From Stachybotrys elegans (lineage: Eukaryota; Ascomycota; Sordariomycetes; Hypocreales; Stachybotryaceae), in NCBI GenBank assembly GCA_020746835.1, contig JAGPNK010000027.1, positions 186,001-250,000 on the forward strand: 64,000 bases of DNA, in the 5' to 3' direction. A program made the position numbers and the translations under genes. How positions within the stretch are numbered: the stretch's first letter is position 1; each line of letters starts with the position of its first letter. The notes under the pieces were generated by a model. The model ran no database searches and had not been told where the DNA came from. It saw nothing but the letters and a program-made list of their open reading frames with translations. This document shows positions 32,583 through 43,757 of the stretch, one piece after another.

Positions 32583-34383
32583 TTAATCCTTCGCTCTCAG
32601 ATCCCGATCCACCACATCATCCAAGATAGTCAACCCTTCTCGTTCCAACTCCTTACGGGCCCTCTTGAGCCTCCTGGTATCGGCTTCAGTCTTTCTCGTC
32701 ACCCACCAGGTTGTCAGTGTTATTAGTACACACAACCCTACCAAGCCCATAGCGCTTGCGAAGCTTGTCCTGTATCTGGGAGCATATGCCTGTCTGAATA
32801 TTTGAGGCCCAATGGCACCACCAATTTGTCCGTAGCTATTGACGAAGCCGATAGCGAACGCAGACCCTGTGGCTCTTGATGTAGTTTGTACACGCCATGG
32901 CCACATGAGAGGGAAGAAGGCGGCTGTAAAGGCATTGCCGATAAGAGTCGCGGCGTAGACAGCCGCATTGGACGGATAGACGACCAAGACGCCATAGCAG
33001 GATAAGACCACACAGAAAACTCCCAACGGATACAAAGGGCGGGGAAGCCGTCCATTGTCGGCAAACATGCCCGTTACTCCGATCACAACTAGGGATAATA
33101 CCGAGATAGGGAGGTTCAGAAGCTGAGCTCGAGCAATGGTCGTAAAGCCTAGGTTGGCAATGACGGTGGGTTGGTAGAAGCGCACGCCAGAGGTTCCCAC
33201 GGTAAAAGTAGCCCAGATAAGTGTAAATAGCCACAACCGGCGGTCTTTGAGGGCTTGCAGAATTTCACGAGGGTTGAAATTCTCCTCAGCAGCACGGGGG
33301 GCATTCGGGGGCAGCCGTGCCTGGATGAATGCCTTTTCTTTTTCCGAGAGCCATTTAGCATCAGGAGGGACTGTGATAATGCATTAGAGACATTGTTAGG
33401 GTTAGCGTTGGGAAAGGGGGCTCACAGTCTGGCAGCAGGAACTTGACAGCAACACCGAGCAGAATCGTAAGGAGTCCCTCTACAAGGAAGAGCCATTGCC
33501 AGCCAGAAAGCCCTCTAGCTCCGGATACCGTATCGAAGGCAAAGGCCAGGAGACCACTGAATATGCCCGAAAGGTTTCCCAACATGTCTGCAGAATATTA
33601 GAATGCTATGTATTCAGGGAATTGTCTGGAGATGCTCACAAAAGTATAATAGCCGCACGGACATCTCGTCAGGTCGATACCAGTATGTCATTTGAAGGAT
33701 AACACCGGGGAACATGCCATCTTCAAACTATTGGATCATCAGTACCAAAACGCTTGGTCGTCTTTGTTCTACGTACCAGACCAAGAAGAAATCTTGTGGC
33801 ATAAATGCCTTCTTTGTTTATAACGGGGACATGGCAAAGCAGAGCAATGCCCCATGATATCATAATCCTTGATTGCCATGTGCTTGGCTTGAATCTCTTG
33901 AGCAAAAGATTGGATGGAGCTTCAAAAACGATGTACGGCACCTGTTTGGTCAGCAAACCACCATCGCCGAGGAAGTTGGTGGTCACTCACATAATATAAC
34001 ACATTGAGCAGGTTATACTGATCTGACGTCATGTTCAATTGCGCCATGATGTTTGTGTCCGTTCCGCGATTCATAATCCTGGCGTTGGATATGTTGTCCG
34101 CGTCCAAGTTCTTCATCAGAAACAACAACGAACAAATGGTCATGATGCGCCAGTCCACTCGTCTCATCAGAGCCTTTTCCTCTTCAGATGTCAAAAGACT
34201 TCGATCCCGCATGCGCTCGGCATCAAAGCCGTCAACGGTTTTTGATGCAGTCGCATCGTCGATTTGCTCGCCGCGACGAAATACGGTGAGTCCGTCTGAT
34301 GTTGCTGGAGCCTGTACAGAAGGGGTTGCGTCGGAGTTGGCTGCCTCGACGCTTGTGTCTTCTGGCTGCTTGGTATCGCTCAT
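32583..34383 (-). CDS. MFS transporter, Dal5/allantoate-permease (ACS) family
   Basis: Five minus-strand exons, 34383-33991, 33941-33777, 33726-33640 (33727 as first base), 33587-33426 and 33370-32583, give 531 residues with four short introns (49-55 nt). A long polar N-terminus precedes the family signature RRVDWRIMTICSLLFLMKNLD, then YVPYIVFEAPSNLLLKRFKP and GLSGWQWLFLVEG, with about 12 membrane segments in total. This anion:cation symporter family imports vitamins, allantoate, nicotinate, cysteine and similar small anions by proton symport at the plasma membrane. It is divergent from dioxygenase 35036-36250. A second, diverged family member lies at 44.5-46.4 kb in mirror arrangement. Substrate unknown. 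Confidence 0.92.
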
Positions 34384-35035
34384 GGTTGCAACCGGTGGTC
34401 TGCAACGGGATGGAAAGCACAGACCGGCAAATGTGTGCTGAAGCCGAGTGTGCTGTGAGGCTTTGTCACAAATATATTCATTTGACTACCAGTCCATCGT
34501 TTCCATTTTGTGATTTGTTTTCATTTTGGCAAATGCGGCGAGATAGTGGAATTCGGATGTTTAATCACGCCATTGGTTTGGAACTAGGTTGTTGGACTAG
34601 TTATGGACTAGTTGGCTTTGAGCTGACCTTATCTCCATCAGTGACTCCTCCTTGGCTAATCGACTCAAGCAGGGTAGCCAGGGAAGAGGGGAGGGCTCCA
34701 ATTGATAAGTAAAACTTCCTATCAGTTGCCTCCTCCTTGAGAACGGACAATAACGTGCTATTCACCATTGATGGCGTGAAAGCCCCACCACTCCGCGGAG
34801 TATATCCCCACATTTTGGTCCTTTGGCTACTTAGTACTGCCTCTGATGTCAGTTTTGTGTCCTCGGAGGACAGATGCCGTGGTAACGTTTCTTTAAAAGG
34901 CCCATGTGATAACCGGCAGCAGCATAACGGTTTCTACATAACAGGATCCCTTCTTTCGTATGGTCGTATAGGAAAAGAAGCAGTCCGATTCCTTGTTTAG
35001 CCCTCAGTCGCATTTCACGCCCAGCTAATACCACA
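34384..35035. promoter_or_regulatory. divergent promoter region, MFS / dioxygenase pair 1
   Basis: 652 bp between two head-to-head starts. Probably both promoters; no operator recognised by eye. Confidence 0.5.
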
Positions 35036-36250
35036 ATGGCATCTGCTGTCCAATCTTTGCCTGCTCTTCATCAGGCTACGCTGCCTACATACAAGCAGGT
35101 AGAAGAGACTAAGCATGAGTGTACGTATATAACCCACCTTGGATGCATTTCTTAGCTAACCTTTGCAGTGGATTGGGCAGACCTGGTCACTCTTGACCTT
35201 TCCCAGTTTGATCAGCCCGGTGGCAAGGAGGCCTTGGCCAAAAAGCTCTTTGATGCTCTTCAAAACATTGGCTTTTTTTACATTGTCAATTTCGGCCTAA
35301 GTCAGGAGCAAATCGACAAGCAGTTTGCCATTGGCAAGTCTGTCTTTGAGCTTCCCACAGAGGAAAAGCTCAAGTATCGGGCTGATCTAGAGAACGGAGG
35401 ATATAACGGCTACAAGCCTCTTGGACTACGTGTATAGCCGTCCAATTCACTAAATCGTGGCTTTCCCCTAACATGCATATAGGAAATAAAAGCAGGCATC
35501 TTCGACAATACTGAAATCTACAACATCCCCAAGTTCATCCCTGTCTACGACCGCCCGCACCCAGAGGTCATCAACTCTCACCGTCCCGAGATCGAAGACT
35601 TTGCCCGTCATATCCACAACGAAATTATTCAAAAACTCCTCGTGCTTTTCGCTATTGTTCTCGAACTTCCCGAGGATTACTTTACTGCCAACCACCGTTA
35701 CGATGATGCTCCATCCGACTGTCACCTTCGTTACATGAAGTACCACGCGCGTGATGCGGCTACCAATGAAAAACTAGACAATGTCTGGGTCAAAGGACAC
35801 ACTGACTTTGGCAGTCTGACTCTGCTGTTCCGTCAACCAGTTGCCGCATTGCAGGTACGCGGTCCCAACGGGTCTTGGAAGTGGGTCAGACCTCATGAAG
35901 GGAGCATCACAGTCAATGTGGCCGATGCGCTGCAGTTTCTCACCAATGGCTTCCTCAAGAGCAGCATCCACCGAGTTGTGGCTCCCCCACCCGACCAGGC
36001 TGGCATTGACCGCCTGGGCGTATTGTACTTTGCCAGACCGGAAGATGCACTTCAGCTACATCCAGTGGACAGCCCGGTTCTTAAAAGACTGGGTTATAAC
36101 TCTGGCGAGGATGCTGAGTACTTGACAGGAATCACAGCTGGCGAATGGGTCAAAGCACGTGTCAAGGCTGGGGTGAACAGGACGACTGTGAGAGATGAAA
36201 TCTCGGAACAAGTCATTGTGAAGGGCGTGAGCGCCAAATACTACGACTAG
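35036..36250 (+). CDS. isopenicillin-N-synthase-like 2OG-Fe(II) oxygenase 1
   Basis: Three exons, 35036-35120, 35169-35431 and 35483-36250, give 371 residues; introns 48 and 51 nt. The N-terminal DIOX_N part (DWADLVTLDLSQFDQ, IGFFYIVNFGL) is followed by the 2OG-FeII_Oxy core. Iron ligands are His222 and Asp224 (KGHTDFGSLTLLFRQP) and His279 (SSIHRVV), with DRLGVLYFARPED after it. Soluble enzyme; typical reactions are hydroxylation, desaturation or ring formation on small molecules with 2-oxoglutarate and O2. It is divergent from an MFS transporter and clearly paralogous to the gene at 42473-43757 (same RQPVA and RLG-LYFARP blocks). Transporter plus oxygenase suggests uptake and breakdown of an external compound. 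Confidence 0.93.
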
Positions 36251-36661
36251 CTTATTCATGTTTGGTATCCCGTTCAATGATTTGTGTATCTAGCCTGTAA
36301 ATTGTTGTCATATCCCATTACACAATAGTTATCCATGCATCACGCACATATGCCATGTGACTACAGAATTATTAACTCAGCAGAGCCTTTCATGGTTTTA
36401 TATTTTATATCATATCAGCTATTGTCTTGATCGCTTTCCAGGGTTGTACTGACAAGTGAGTAACAGGGCGTTGGTAGGGAGAGCCAGTCATGTAATCCAA
36501 TGCATTCAATCGATGATGAGAAGACGTATACCATGAGTGGTAGAAGAGGGGAGAGCAATGAAGTCCAACACTCCATGCACATAATAATCGATGTGACTAG
36601 TGAATACATAGGACCGATTAGAAGATATAGGATAATGGTCATAATCATCTATTGTGTGGAT
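36251..36661. other. intergenic, 411 bp
   Basis: Convergent gap between dioxygenase 1 and the rhodanese gene; nothing recognised. Confidence 0.5.
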
Positions 36662-38257
36662 CTAGACGACTGAGACAGACATATCCCGTACAACGTGGAA
36701 TCCTGAAACGCCATCATTTGCCAGTTGGGCTACGAGCCCGTGCTCCCAATCGATATAGCCTTGCATAGCTTTCTGTGCATTGTCAGTTCCTTCGTAAGGG
36801 CGTTTATAAACGTCAATAGGCTCCGAGAGCCACCGTGACTCTGTCTCCAATGGTCGACCCTTCGCCTTCCATGCCGCTGTTCCACCTCTGAGGTAGAATA
36901 CATCGTGGGAGAATACCTTCAAGTCGGCGCGTACTTTCTCGGCTTGTGTGGCTGCCACATTTCCATCTGGCGACGTGATGACAATAGGCCCGCTGCCCGG
37001 AAGAGACTTGAGATCGCGAAGGAGCTCCGGCCCAGAAGCAAACCATGACCCAGGTACATGGCCCTTGCTATAAACTGGACTGCGAGCAACATCCACTATA
37101 GCTGCGTTGGATAATGTCTCTAGGTCCTCAACTGAGATTGCGCCAGAAGTCGGGATAGTGAAAGTGGGCTCTTTGGCTTTTGGCAGGCCAGCAGGGACTG
37201 AAACTCCCTCTTTGAGCACGTAGACATCCCAGCCTAGTTGGACAAGCCAACTAGCTGTAATCGAAGCTCTGACACCGTCGTTGTCATACAAGACAAGCCG
37301 GGCACCTCTAACTCCAACCCATTCATCCGTGGCTTGCACCAACTGGCCGCCAGGAGCCGATGTGAAGCCTTCGGGGTGACCTTCAGCGTATTCTTGTGGA
37401 TCCCTGACGTCTAGGAGGTAGAGAGTCCTGGTTGCCTCTGACTCTGAGATGAATTGCTTGAGCTCATCAATGCCGATGAATTGGACGCCCACGTGTTTTG
37501 CCCATTCGCCAGCATGTTTTCGAGCCTTTTCAACTGCCTGTGCCGATGGTGCCTTAGCTCGCTCAAGCTTGCCTTTATCCAGCTCGAAGCCTGAGAGAGT
37601 CCAACCGATGGTGCCATTCTCTAGAGCGAGAACCTTATTAGCAACTCTCACGTTGACCAGGGATTGAGTTCCTATAATGCTTCGAGTGCGTCCAGCACAG
37701 TGCACAATGACAGTGGTGCTTGGACTTGGCGCAACCTCAAATAGTCGATACAGAAGTTCGCCACCAGGACAGCTTTGCCCTCGGGGGAGGCTCATTGTAT
37801 GATACTCCTCATATCTTCTGGCATCGAGAACGACTAGATCCTCCTCATTTTCCAAGATCTTTTTGATCTCCGGCGCGGGCAAAGACGGCGTCTGGCAGAT
37901 ATCATGAACGAGTTCGCCAAAGGCTTTCGATGGGACGTTTACATCCCGAAAGACCTCGCCTACGCGTGCATATCCCGATAGCCCGCCCTCCAATATGGAA
38001 ACATCGAGATACCCAAGGGCCGCTATTCGTGTAGCCGCATCTTGGACATAGCCCTCGCCGTCGTCGTAGACAACTATAGGCGCTGACAACCGCGGAACCA
38101 AGGCCGGTAGCTTGACCTCGATTTCAGAAAGAGGCACAGTTAGAGCGAAGAATGGGTGTGCATCCGCATAAGGCCCTTCTTCACGGACATCGAGGAGAGC
38201 AATTTCGTGTCCATTTGTCCAACATCGCCGCAGCTGGTGAGGGGTAATCGTTTTCAT
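36662..38257 (-). CDS. four-domain rhodanese (sulfurtransferase) protein
   Basis: Single exon, 531 residues, starting MKTITPHQLRR. Four rhodanese-like domains follow one another, each opening with an LLDVR-like strand: LLDVREEGPY (21), VVLDARRYEEYH (142), LLDVRDPQEYAEGH (281) and AIVDVARSPVYSKGH (386). Only the second has an active-site cysteine (Cys187 in VHCAGRTR). The matching loops in the others read YDDGEG (64), YDNDGVR (324) and SPDGNVA (429). Rhodaneses pass sulfane sulfur from thiosulfate or persulfides to a thiol acceptor. An intronless, multi-domain form with one live site is more usual in bacteria, where some sit beside cysteine-catabolism genes; transfer is possible but unproven. 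Divergent from the Zn2Cys6 regulator. Confidence 0.92.
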   Translation of the reverse strand: MKTITPHQLRRCWTNGHEIALLDVREEGPYADAHPFFALTVPLSEIEVKLPALVPRLSAPIVVYDDGEGYVQDAATRIAALGYLDVSILEGGLSGYARVGEVFRDVNVPSKAFGELVHDICQTPSLPAPEIKKILENEEDLVVLDARRYEEYHTMSLPRGQSCPGGELLYRLFEVAPSPSTTVIVHCAGRTRSIIGTQSLVNVRVANKVLALENGTIGWTLSGFELDKGKLERAKAPSAQAVEKARKHAGEWAKHVGVQFIGIDELKQFISESEATRTLYLLDVRDPQEYAEGHPEGFTSAPGGQLVQATDEWVGVRGARLVLYDNDGVRASITASWLVQLGWDVYVLKEGVSVPAGLPKAKEPTFTIPTSGAISVEDLETLSNAAIVDVARSPVYSKGHVPGSWFASGPELLRDLKSLPGSGPIVITSPDGNVAATQAEKVRADLKVFSHDVFYLRGGTAAWKAKGRPLETESRWLSEPIDVYKRPYEGTDNAQKAMQGYIDWEHGLVAQLANDGVSGFHVVRDMSVSVV

Positions 38258-38703
38258 AATTGTCAGGACGGGTGGTCGTGGATTCTAGTGCAAACAGGTT
38301 GTCGAAATTCACGGCGAGGTCATACCTTGCTCTCTGCAACATGGGATAGAGCGCAATCGAGCCAAAATACTCTTCCGCCTGTGCAAATGTCACTCCGATG
38401 CGACCCGCGGATAGTTTGTCAGGTTTAACCCCACAATTCTTCCCAGTGTAGGATGCTCGAGTCAGCTCACGGGAAATGGTCCGCGATCTTGGGTCAGGGC
38501 GGCGTCTTGTTGCCCACTAATTATCCTGCTGCCCAGGGGCCAATGCCAGATGCTCCACATGGCGTCATTTTCCATGTCACTTTCGCCATTGGTGGCCATG
38601 ATGACAATCGTGAGGCAAGCGGGGAGCAGGACGCGATGCCAATGGCACGATCCAACATGTCAGGATCAAGCCATAATGAAGCAGACAACGTAGCAAAACC
38701 ACA
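38258..38703. promoter_or_regulatory. divergent region, rhodanese / Zn2Cys6 regulator
   Basis: 446 bp between head-to-head starts. A minus-strand ORF (38181-38393) overlaps the rhodanese start in another frame and has no known domain. No binding site assigned. Confidence 0.45.
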
Positions 38704-39956
38704 ATGAGCACGATAAGACAGAAGAGGGTCTCCTGTGAGGCTTGCCGTACGTGTTCCTCCTTCCCCATGTGTATCTATGTATCCGCTGACTCGATTGGCC
38801 CTTGCTCTTAGGGGCGAGAAAACTCAAATGCTCGGGTAAGCATTCAGGATGCTCACGATGTGTGCACCTTGGGCTCGTCTGTGAGTTCCGTGACAGAGGC
38901 ATGCCAGGGAGGCCCCGAAAGTGGTCGACCACGGAAACTTTAGAGTCTTCGGCTCAACAAAGCCAACCGCAACAAGTGCTGCCGCACAAGGAGGCCCAAC
39001 CAGACCTCTCCAAACAGCCGTTATCAGAACCGCAGGAGTCCCACGACGATCCCCCCACGGTATCGCCAGAAGAATCATCGGCCGGTACATCGGTCTCTAC
39101 TGAGTACCTGTCAGTCCCATCACAAGAATGGAGTTCTCCTCAGGATCATTGTCTAGGTTCAGACATCGAGCTACCTCCCGTCTTGTCCCTCCTCGACTTC
39201 AACACAAGTGAGAACTTGGGTTCGCTCTCTCTCGACCCTTTCCGTGCATGTCTCTCCAATGAGGCCCGCCAAACCAGGCAGACAGAACAGTCACCCAGCG
39301 CCACGTCGGTGATCCTGACCGGTTCCCAAGAGCCGTGTGACTGCGCAAAAGACGTCTTTGAGATACTGCGCGTGCTGCAACGCGACTCAGTGTCTCACGG
39401 CACTGTCCACCTTCTGCGACAGGCTACTGATCTCTTGGACAAGCTCTTGGTCTGCCCTATATGTTACGACACGTCCAAGCCCCCACGAATTACGCTGCAG
39501 AACGTGCTCCTCTTAGGACGACTCTTCCTCGGGGTCATCAGTACGTATCATGAGTATTTCAAATGGGTCAAGGATTACTATCGCGCACTTGCGGAGATGG
39601 AAATGATTGACACCGTCTATCTTCCCACCAATGCCGATTCCACCCGTTCGATGCTAGGCTTCGAAATCGGTGGGGAGCAGCTCTACGATATCATCGCACA
39701 TGGGCTACGAAACGATGTGAAACGGCTCTCGCACTTGGCGACGCGGTTTGCGATCAGGCAGCACAACCGTCATCTCATTGGTCACGAGTCATGCCTAGAT
39801 ACACAGGGGCGCTGCTGGAAGGAGGAAGCTGATGTTGATCCTGACCCATCCGACGTCTGCCCCAAAAGTGCCATGGCTAGGATATTGACCCCATGCTATC
39901 GCATTGTCGACGAGGTCAACACACACGTCAATCAGTTAAAAGACGCAATAATGTAA
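38704..39956 (+). CDS. Zn2Cys6 transcription factor (AflR-like)
   Basis: Exons 38704-38746 and 38812-39956 give 395 residues; the 65-nt intron (gtacgt/tcttag) splits the zinc cluster. After splicing the motif is CEACRARKLKCSG...CSRCVHLGLVC, residues 11-38, with the six cysteines correctly spaced. A Pro/Ser/Gln-rich middle follows. The C-terminal part (CAKDVFEILRVLQRD, LLRQATDLLDKLLVCPIC, LLLGRLFLGVI) resembles the AflR-type regulatory region of secondary-metabolite regulators. Nuclear DNA-binding protein. It lies centrally in the 32.6-46.4 kb group, so a pathway-specific activator is the natural reading (inference). Confidence 0.9.
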
Positions 39957-40087
39957 TACTGTAAAGCGAAGTTTTCCTATGCTTCTCTATCTGTATATGT
40001 AGCTGGGATTGCGTTTATCGGATAACACAGGTTTCATCCACGCGGGCACTCAAGATTATCGATTAAGTCTTTGCATCTTGCAAGAAT

Positions 40088-41848
40088 TCATGCCACTTTT
40101 CCATGGCAACTACTGCCAGCCTGCGTCCCATGACAACCGTTGATATTCCCATTCTCCTTGGGGCTGGTTCCAACCCTGCAGAAGCAAGACGAAGTGATCT
40201 TGATATCGGCCTGCGCAGCTGCGAGGCGTAGCTGTTGCCTGATGATATTGGCCTCTGCATTGCGCCCGAGCCTCACCAAGCACTCATGATACCCGTGGAG
40301 CGCCCATACATTATTCGGGTGCTGATGCGATCGCTTTGGTGTTGGTATAAGTCCAAGATCCTCTGCATAGGCGGTCGCAGCCTGTTCCACGTAGCCCTGT
40401 TCCAAGGATAAGGCTGCGTGGGCGTGGCGCGCTGGCAACATCCATCCCCATGGCTCTGCAAAGGGAATGTCGTCTTCAAGAGAGATGGCGTCTCTCAATC
40501 TCTCGAAGGACACCTTATAGTTCCCACGCCTATACTCAATTTCGCCATCCAACATTGCCAATGCCACAGGCAATATGTCTATGATCCTGTTGGGAAAATC
40601 CAGACGAGTTGGCGGGACTAATTTTGCTGCTTGCTTGAACAGCTCACGCTCCTCATCAGCCTCGTTTACCTCGCCCGTTGCGGCATGAGCAATGGCCTTG
40701 CCGTAGTGCCTCATGACGTTTGTCACACAATAGAGATGTTTGTTCTCCAATGGCCTGAGCCTCTTGAGTTCATCCCACATTCCAAAGCGAATGTAGACAT
40801 GGACGTGGACTGACTTGAAAAATTCCATCCAGTTCGCTAAGGCCGGCGTCTGTATAAGCAAAAGCTGCTCGGTAATCGTAGCTTCCATTCGCTTGGTTGC
40901 ATCTAGTGCAGCCTTGGACATACCGCCCAGCATGGCCGCATAGATTAGCGAATGGTAGTCGTGCAGTCGATAGTAACTATAAAAGGTCAAGCAACCATTT
41001 TGCTGGAAAAATTTGTCGTCTGCAGTCGTGGCCTTGAGGTTGTACTCGACGGCTCTGCGATAGTCCCCGACGAGCACATCAATGTGCGCAGGCATGTGAT
41101 ATGTATGTCCGGTATCTGGGACTTGATCTCGGATCATCTCAGCTGCTGGGAGAGCTTTCTCGGGCGTTGCCGACATTTCCATGAGGTGGATGTACATGTG
41201 AGCAGGACCCGGATGTTTCTCAACCCCCGGCATCCGTAACGCATTCTCCAGCAGCTCTCTGACTTCGAGTACAGGGCTGCTGAGAATTGGTTGACCGTCG
41301 GCGGTGTTGAAGAGCTTTCGCGGCGCAACATTCATCAACGCATCCGCAAAGAGGGTGATGATGTCAAAATCCGTCTGGCCAAATTCCCGCCATACATCCC
41401 TCATCACCTCTGCATATGCTCTGTCACAGGCCGCGAGGTCACGATGGACATTGTCGTCCGGATACCGTGATGTCAATGCCTGTATCAACGCTCGCTCCCA
41501 TGGCGTTGCATTCCCCGCTTTCTTCAAGGCTTGTTGTGAATACACATAGCAGTCATTGATGGCCCTGATACGGTCTTGTTGGTCGAATAGCCTCCATGTT
41601 TTGTTGTAATTGGGACCCGAACAGAAGGAGAGGCCCCAATACGCCATGGCAAGATCCTCATCGTGGCCAACTGCTTGCTTGTAGCAATAGATTGCTTCGT
41701 CGTGGTTGAAGCAATAAGTCCATAGCAGCGCACGGTTGAACCAGGCCGCGGCTTCTGACGACTGGGTGCTCACATTGAGACTGAACTTTCCCAAGTCGTA
41801 GTACGGGTCGCTTGATGGTCGAAGAACTAGATCTGATTTCGAGCCCAT
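40088..41848 (-). CDS. TPR-repeat protein
   Basis: Single exon, 586 residues, starting MGSKSDLVLRP. Helical repeat units are visible: EAAAWFNRALLWTYCFNHDEAIYCYKQAV, then WERALIQALTSRYP, HAHAALSLEQGYVEQAATAY and NNVWALHGYHECLVRLGRNAEA; TPR-like pairs run over most of the length. A His-rich centre (HPGPAHMYIHLMEMS; DTGHTYHMPAHIDVLVGDY) is a family hallmark and could bind a metal. A CFC motif (SSCFCRVG) sits near residue 555; the last 30 residues after it look like an extension. No signal peptide. Function of this TPR family is unknown. It lies between the regulator and dioxygenase 2. Confidence 0.85.
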   Translation of the reverse strand: MGSKSDLVLRPSSDPYYDLGKFSLNVSTQSSEAAAWFNRALLWTYCFNHDEAIYCYKQAVGHDEDLAMAYWGLSFCSGPNYNKTWRLFDQQDRIRAINDCYVYSQQALKKAGNATPWERALIQALTSRYPDDNVHRDLAACDRAYAEVMRDVWREFGQTDFDIITLFADALMNVAPRKLFNTADGQPILSSPVLEVRELLENALRMPGVEKHPGPAHMYIHLMEMSATPEKALPAAEMIRDQVPDTGHTYHMPAHIDVLVGDYRRAVEYNLKATTADDKFFQQNGCLTFYSYYRLHDYHSLIYAAMLGGMSKAALDATKRMEATITEQLLLIQTPALANWMEFFKSVHVHVYIRFGMWDELKRLRPLENKHLYCVTNVMRHYGKAIAHAATGEVNEADEERELFKQAAKLVPPTRLDFPNRIIDILPVALAMLDGEIEYRRGNYKVSFERLRDAISLEDDIPFAEPWGWMLPARHAHAALSLEQGYVEQAATAYAEDLGLIPTPKRSHQHPNNVWALHGYHECLVRLGRNAEANIIRQQLRLAAAQADIKITSSCFCRVGTSPKENGNINGCHGTQAGSSCHGKVA

Positions 41849-42472
41849 CTTTCGTCATCGCCGGTCAGTTGGCCGGTTGAGGTTGCTAGGGTTTAGACAA
41901 GTCGGATAATCTAGGTCTGAGGTATCGTGAGAATTCCATGTCCGCACCGCACCACGAGACATTTTAGTCAGCCACCGCCACCCCTGGATCAACTCCACAG
42001 CGGACAATTTATCGAGGAACTTACCCCGCAGCGGACGTTTCTTTGAGGCAAATTCTCCCCACTATTCCTCAATCACGCGAGGTCTTGCATCATCGAATGC
42101 TCCTTCAATCGCTCCACCATGTACAAACAATAATCAGATTATTCATGTATCAACTCCTCTCTATGGGTGCAGGCAGAGATACGGGTAACTATCAGTTGGT
42201 GTTTTCTTCATCCGCACCACCATATCCCGATGAGTTGGATGTGGGATTTCCCCAATGGGATACAGGCCAGTGACTTCGAGGAGGCTCCCTCTGACGATAA
42301 AGACGATATCAGATCAATAGATGACAATTGGCTAGAAAATCTGATTGAGACTGATGAGTTGGATCCTATGGTTGCAACAGCGTCTTTGGTAGCTACTCCT
42401 ACGGCTATTGTTGCGAGTCTACATCCATACAGCTGTGTGATTGCATTGTAACCGAAATCCTACGGTCTACCA
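41849..42472. other. intergenic, 624 bp
   Basis: TPR promoter side plus repeat copy F. No gene recognised. Confidence 0.5.
42236..42365 (+). repeat. dispersed ~105-bp repeat, copy F (longest open copy)
   Basis: Open frame reads PNGIQASDFEEAPSDDKDD, then IRSIDDNWLENLIETDELDP, continuing past the end of the other copies. Almost identical to copy E. Confidence 0.9.
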
Positions 42473-43757
42473 TTATTGATGGTAAGACCCAATAAACCCA
42501 GGAACTATCTCCTCTCCTTCCAGCGATTTGTAGTGTGCGCCCTTCTTCTTCTGCTGCCATGTTTGTTTGAGTGTCGTGAACTCACCCATTGTTGGAATTC
42601 GGTGGTTGCCTGCCTCGAACTCGTTCTGCGTAAAGCCTTCACGCTTCAGGACTGGCGAATCAATCGTCTTCAAGACAAGGTCATTCTGGGGACGAGCAAA
42701 ATACAGTAGCCCCAGTCGATCAACATGGCGTTGATCCTTGGGTGGAAGAGAGACCTGCGGCACCAATTAGTCAGATACTACAAACCGAGCAGGCCACATA
42801 CCCGATGCACCGTTGATTTAACATAGCCTCCAGTCAGGAAGCTCAAGGCATCACAGGTGTTGACGGTTAGACTTCCGTCCAGGGGCTTGGCCCATTTCCA
42901 CTGCCCAGTTTTGTGGTCCTTAATTTGCAGCCCAGCAACGGGCTGTCTGAACAACAGAGTGATTGTGCCTAGGTCTGTGTGGCCCTGAGACCAAAGTCCA
43001 TCGTCCAGTGCATCAATCTCAGGCTGAGAGAACTTGGAATACTTCATGTATCTTAGATGGGACTCGTCGTGCGTTTCCCACTTATGGAGATTTGTGAGGA
43101 AATCCTCGGGAAGCTCCAAGGCCAAAGCAATCAAATGGTTGAGTGGATCAAGCACCTTGTCATGAAGGTCCTGTGTATGTTAGCTTTGGTCTCCTTTTAC
43201 TTTCAGGGCACTAACCTTGGCGAAACTCTCAATCTCTTGAAGGTGAGCCTTGATCAGTTTCGGAACGTCCTGTTTGACATGGCCATCGTTCGCTGCGGAG
43301 TGTCAACTCTATTTAGCTATGGTGATGCGGACAACTTACTGGCCAAGTTAAACACCTCGGTCTTGTCAGGAACCCCGCCGGCTAGAAGTCGTCTTCCTGC
43401 AGGGCGATAGCCATTGTAGTCCCCAGCGTCCAGGTTGGGAACGTATTTCAGCTTCTCCTCCAGCGGAAGCTCATAGAATGCTTGACCGATGGCAAACTGA
43501 TTATCAACTACATCTTGTGGAATGCCAAAGTTGGTGACGTAGAAGAATCCTTTGGTTCGGATTGCATCAATCAGCAGCTGGGCCAGCTCTTTGTTCCCCT
43601 CCACAGTTCCGTATTTGGAGAGGTCAATGTTTGGCACTGTATCGGTAAGTAACTGTTTGTCTCGATACCAGGTATACTAACAGTCAGCCCAGTCGAGGCT
43701 CTCCTGTGTCTCCGACACATGGGAGTATTGGCTGAGTTGGGGTACGGCGGAAGGCAT
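42473..43757 (-). CDS. isopenicillin-N-synthase-like 2OG-Fe(II) oxygenase 2
   Basis: Five minus-strand exons, 43757-43682, 43636-43340, 43292-43216, 43170-42802 and 42754-42473, give 366 residues; four introns of 45-47 nt. Iron ligands are His214 and Asp216 (QGHTDLGTITLLFRQP) and His272 (KSTVHRV), with DRLGLLYFARPQND after them. N-terminal half: TKGFFYVTNFGIP, FYELPLEEKLKY, GYRPAGRR. It is paralogous to the gene at 35036-36250 but has two more introns. Divergent from MFS gene 44533-46416, the same pairing as on the other side of the cluster. Soluble oxygenase, substrate unknown. Confidence 0.93.

Noticed and set aside
38181..38428. Short ORFs upstream of the rhodanese gene as an extra exon
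   Set aside because: No recognisable fold and no splice pair that joins them to the rhodanese frame; the rhodanese start is already complete.
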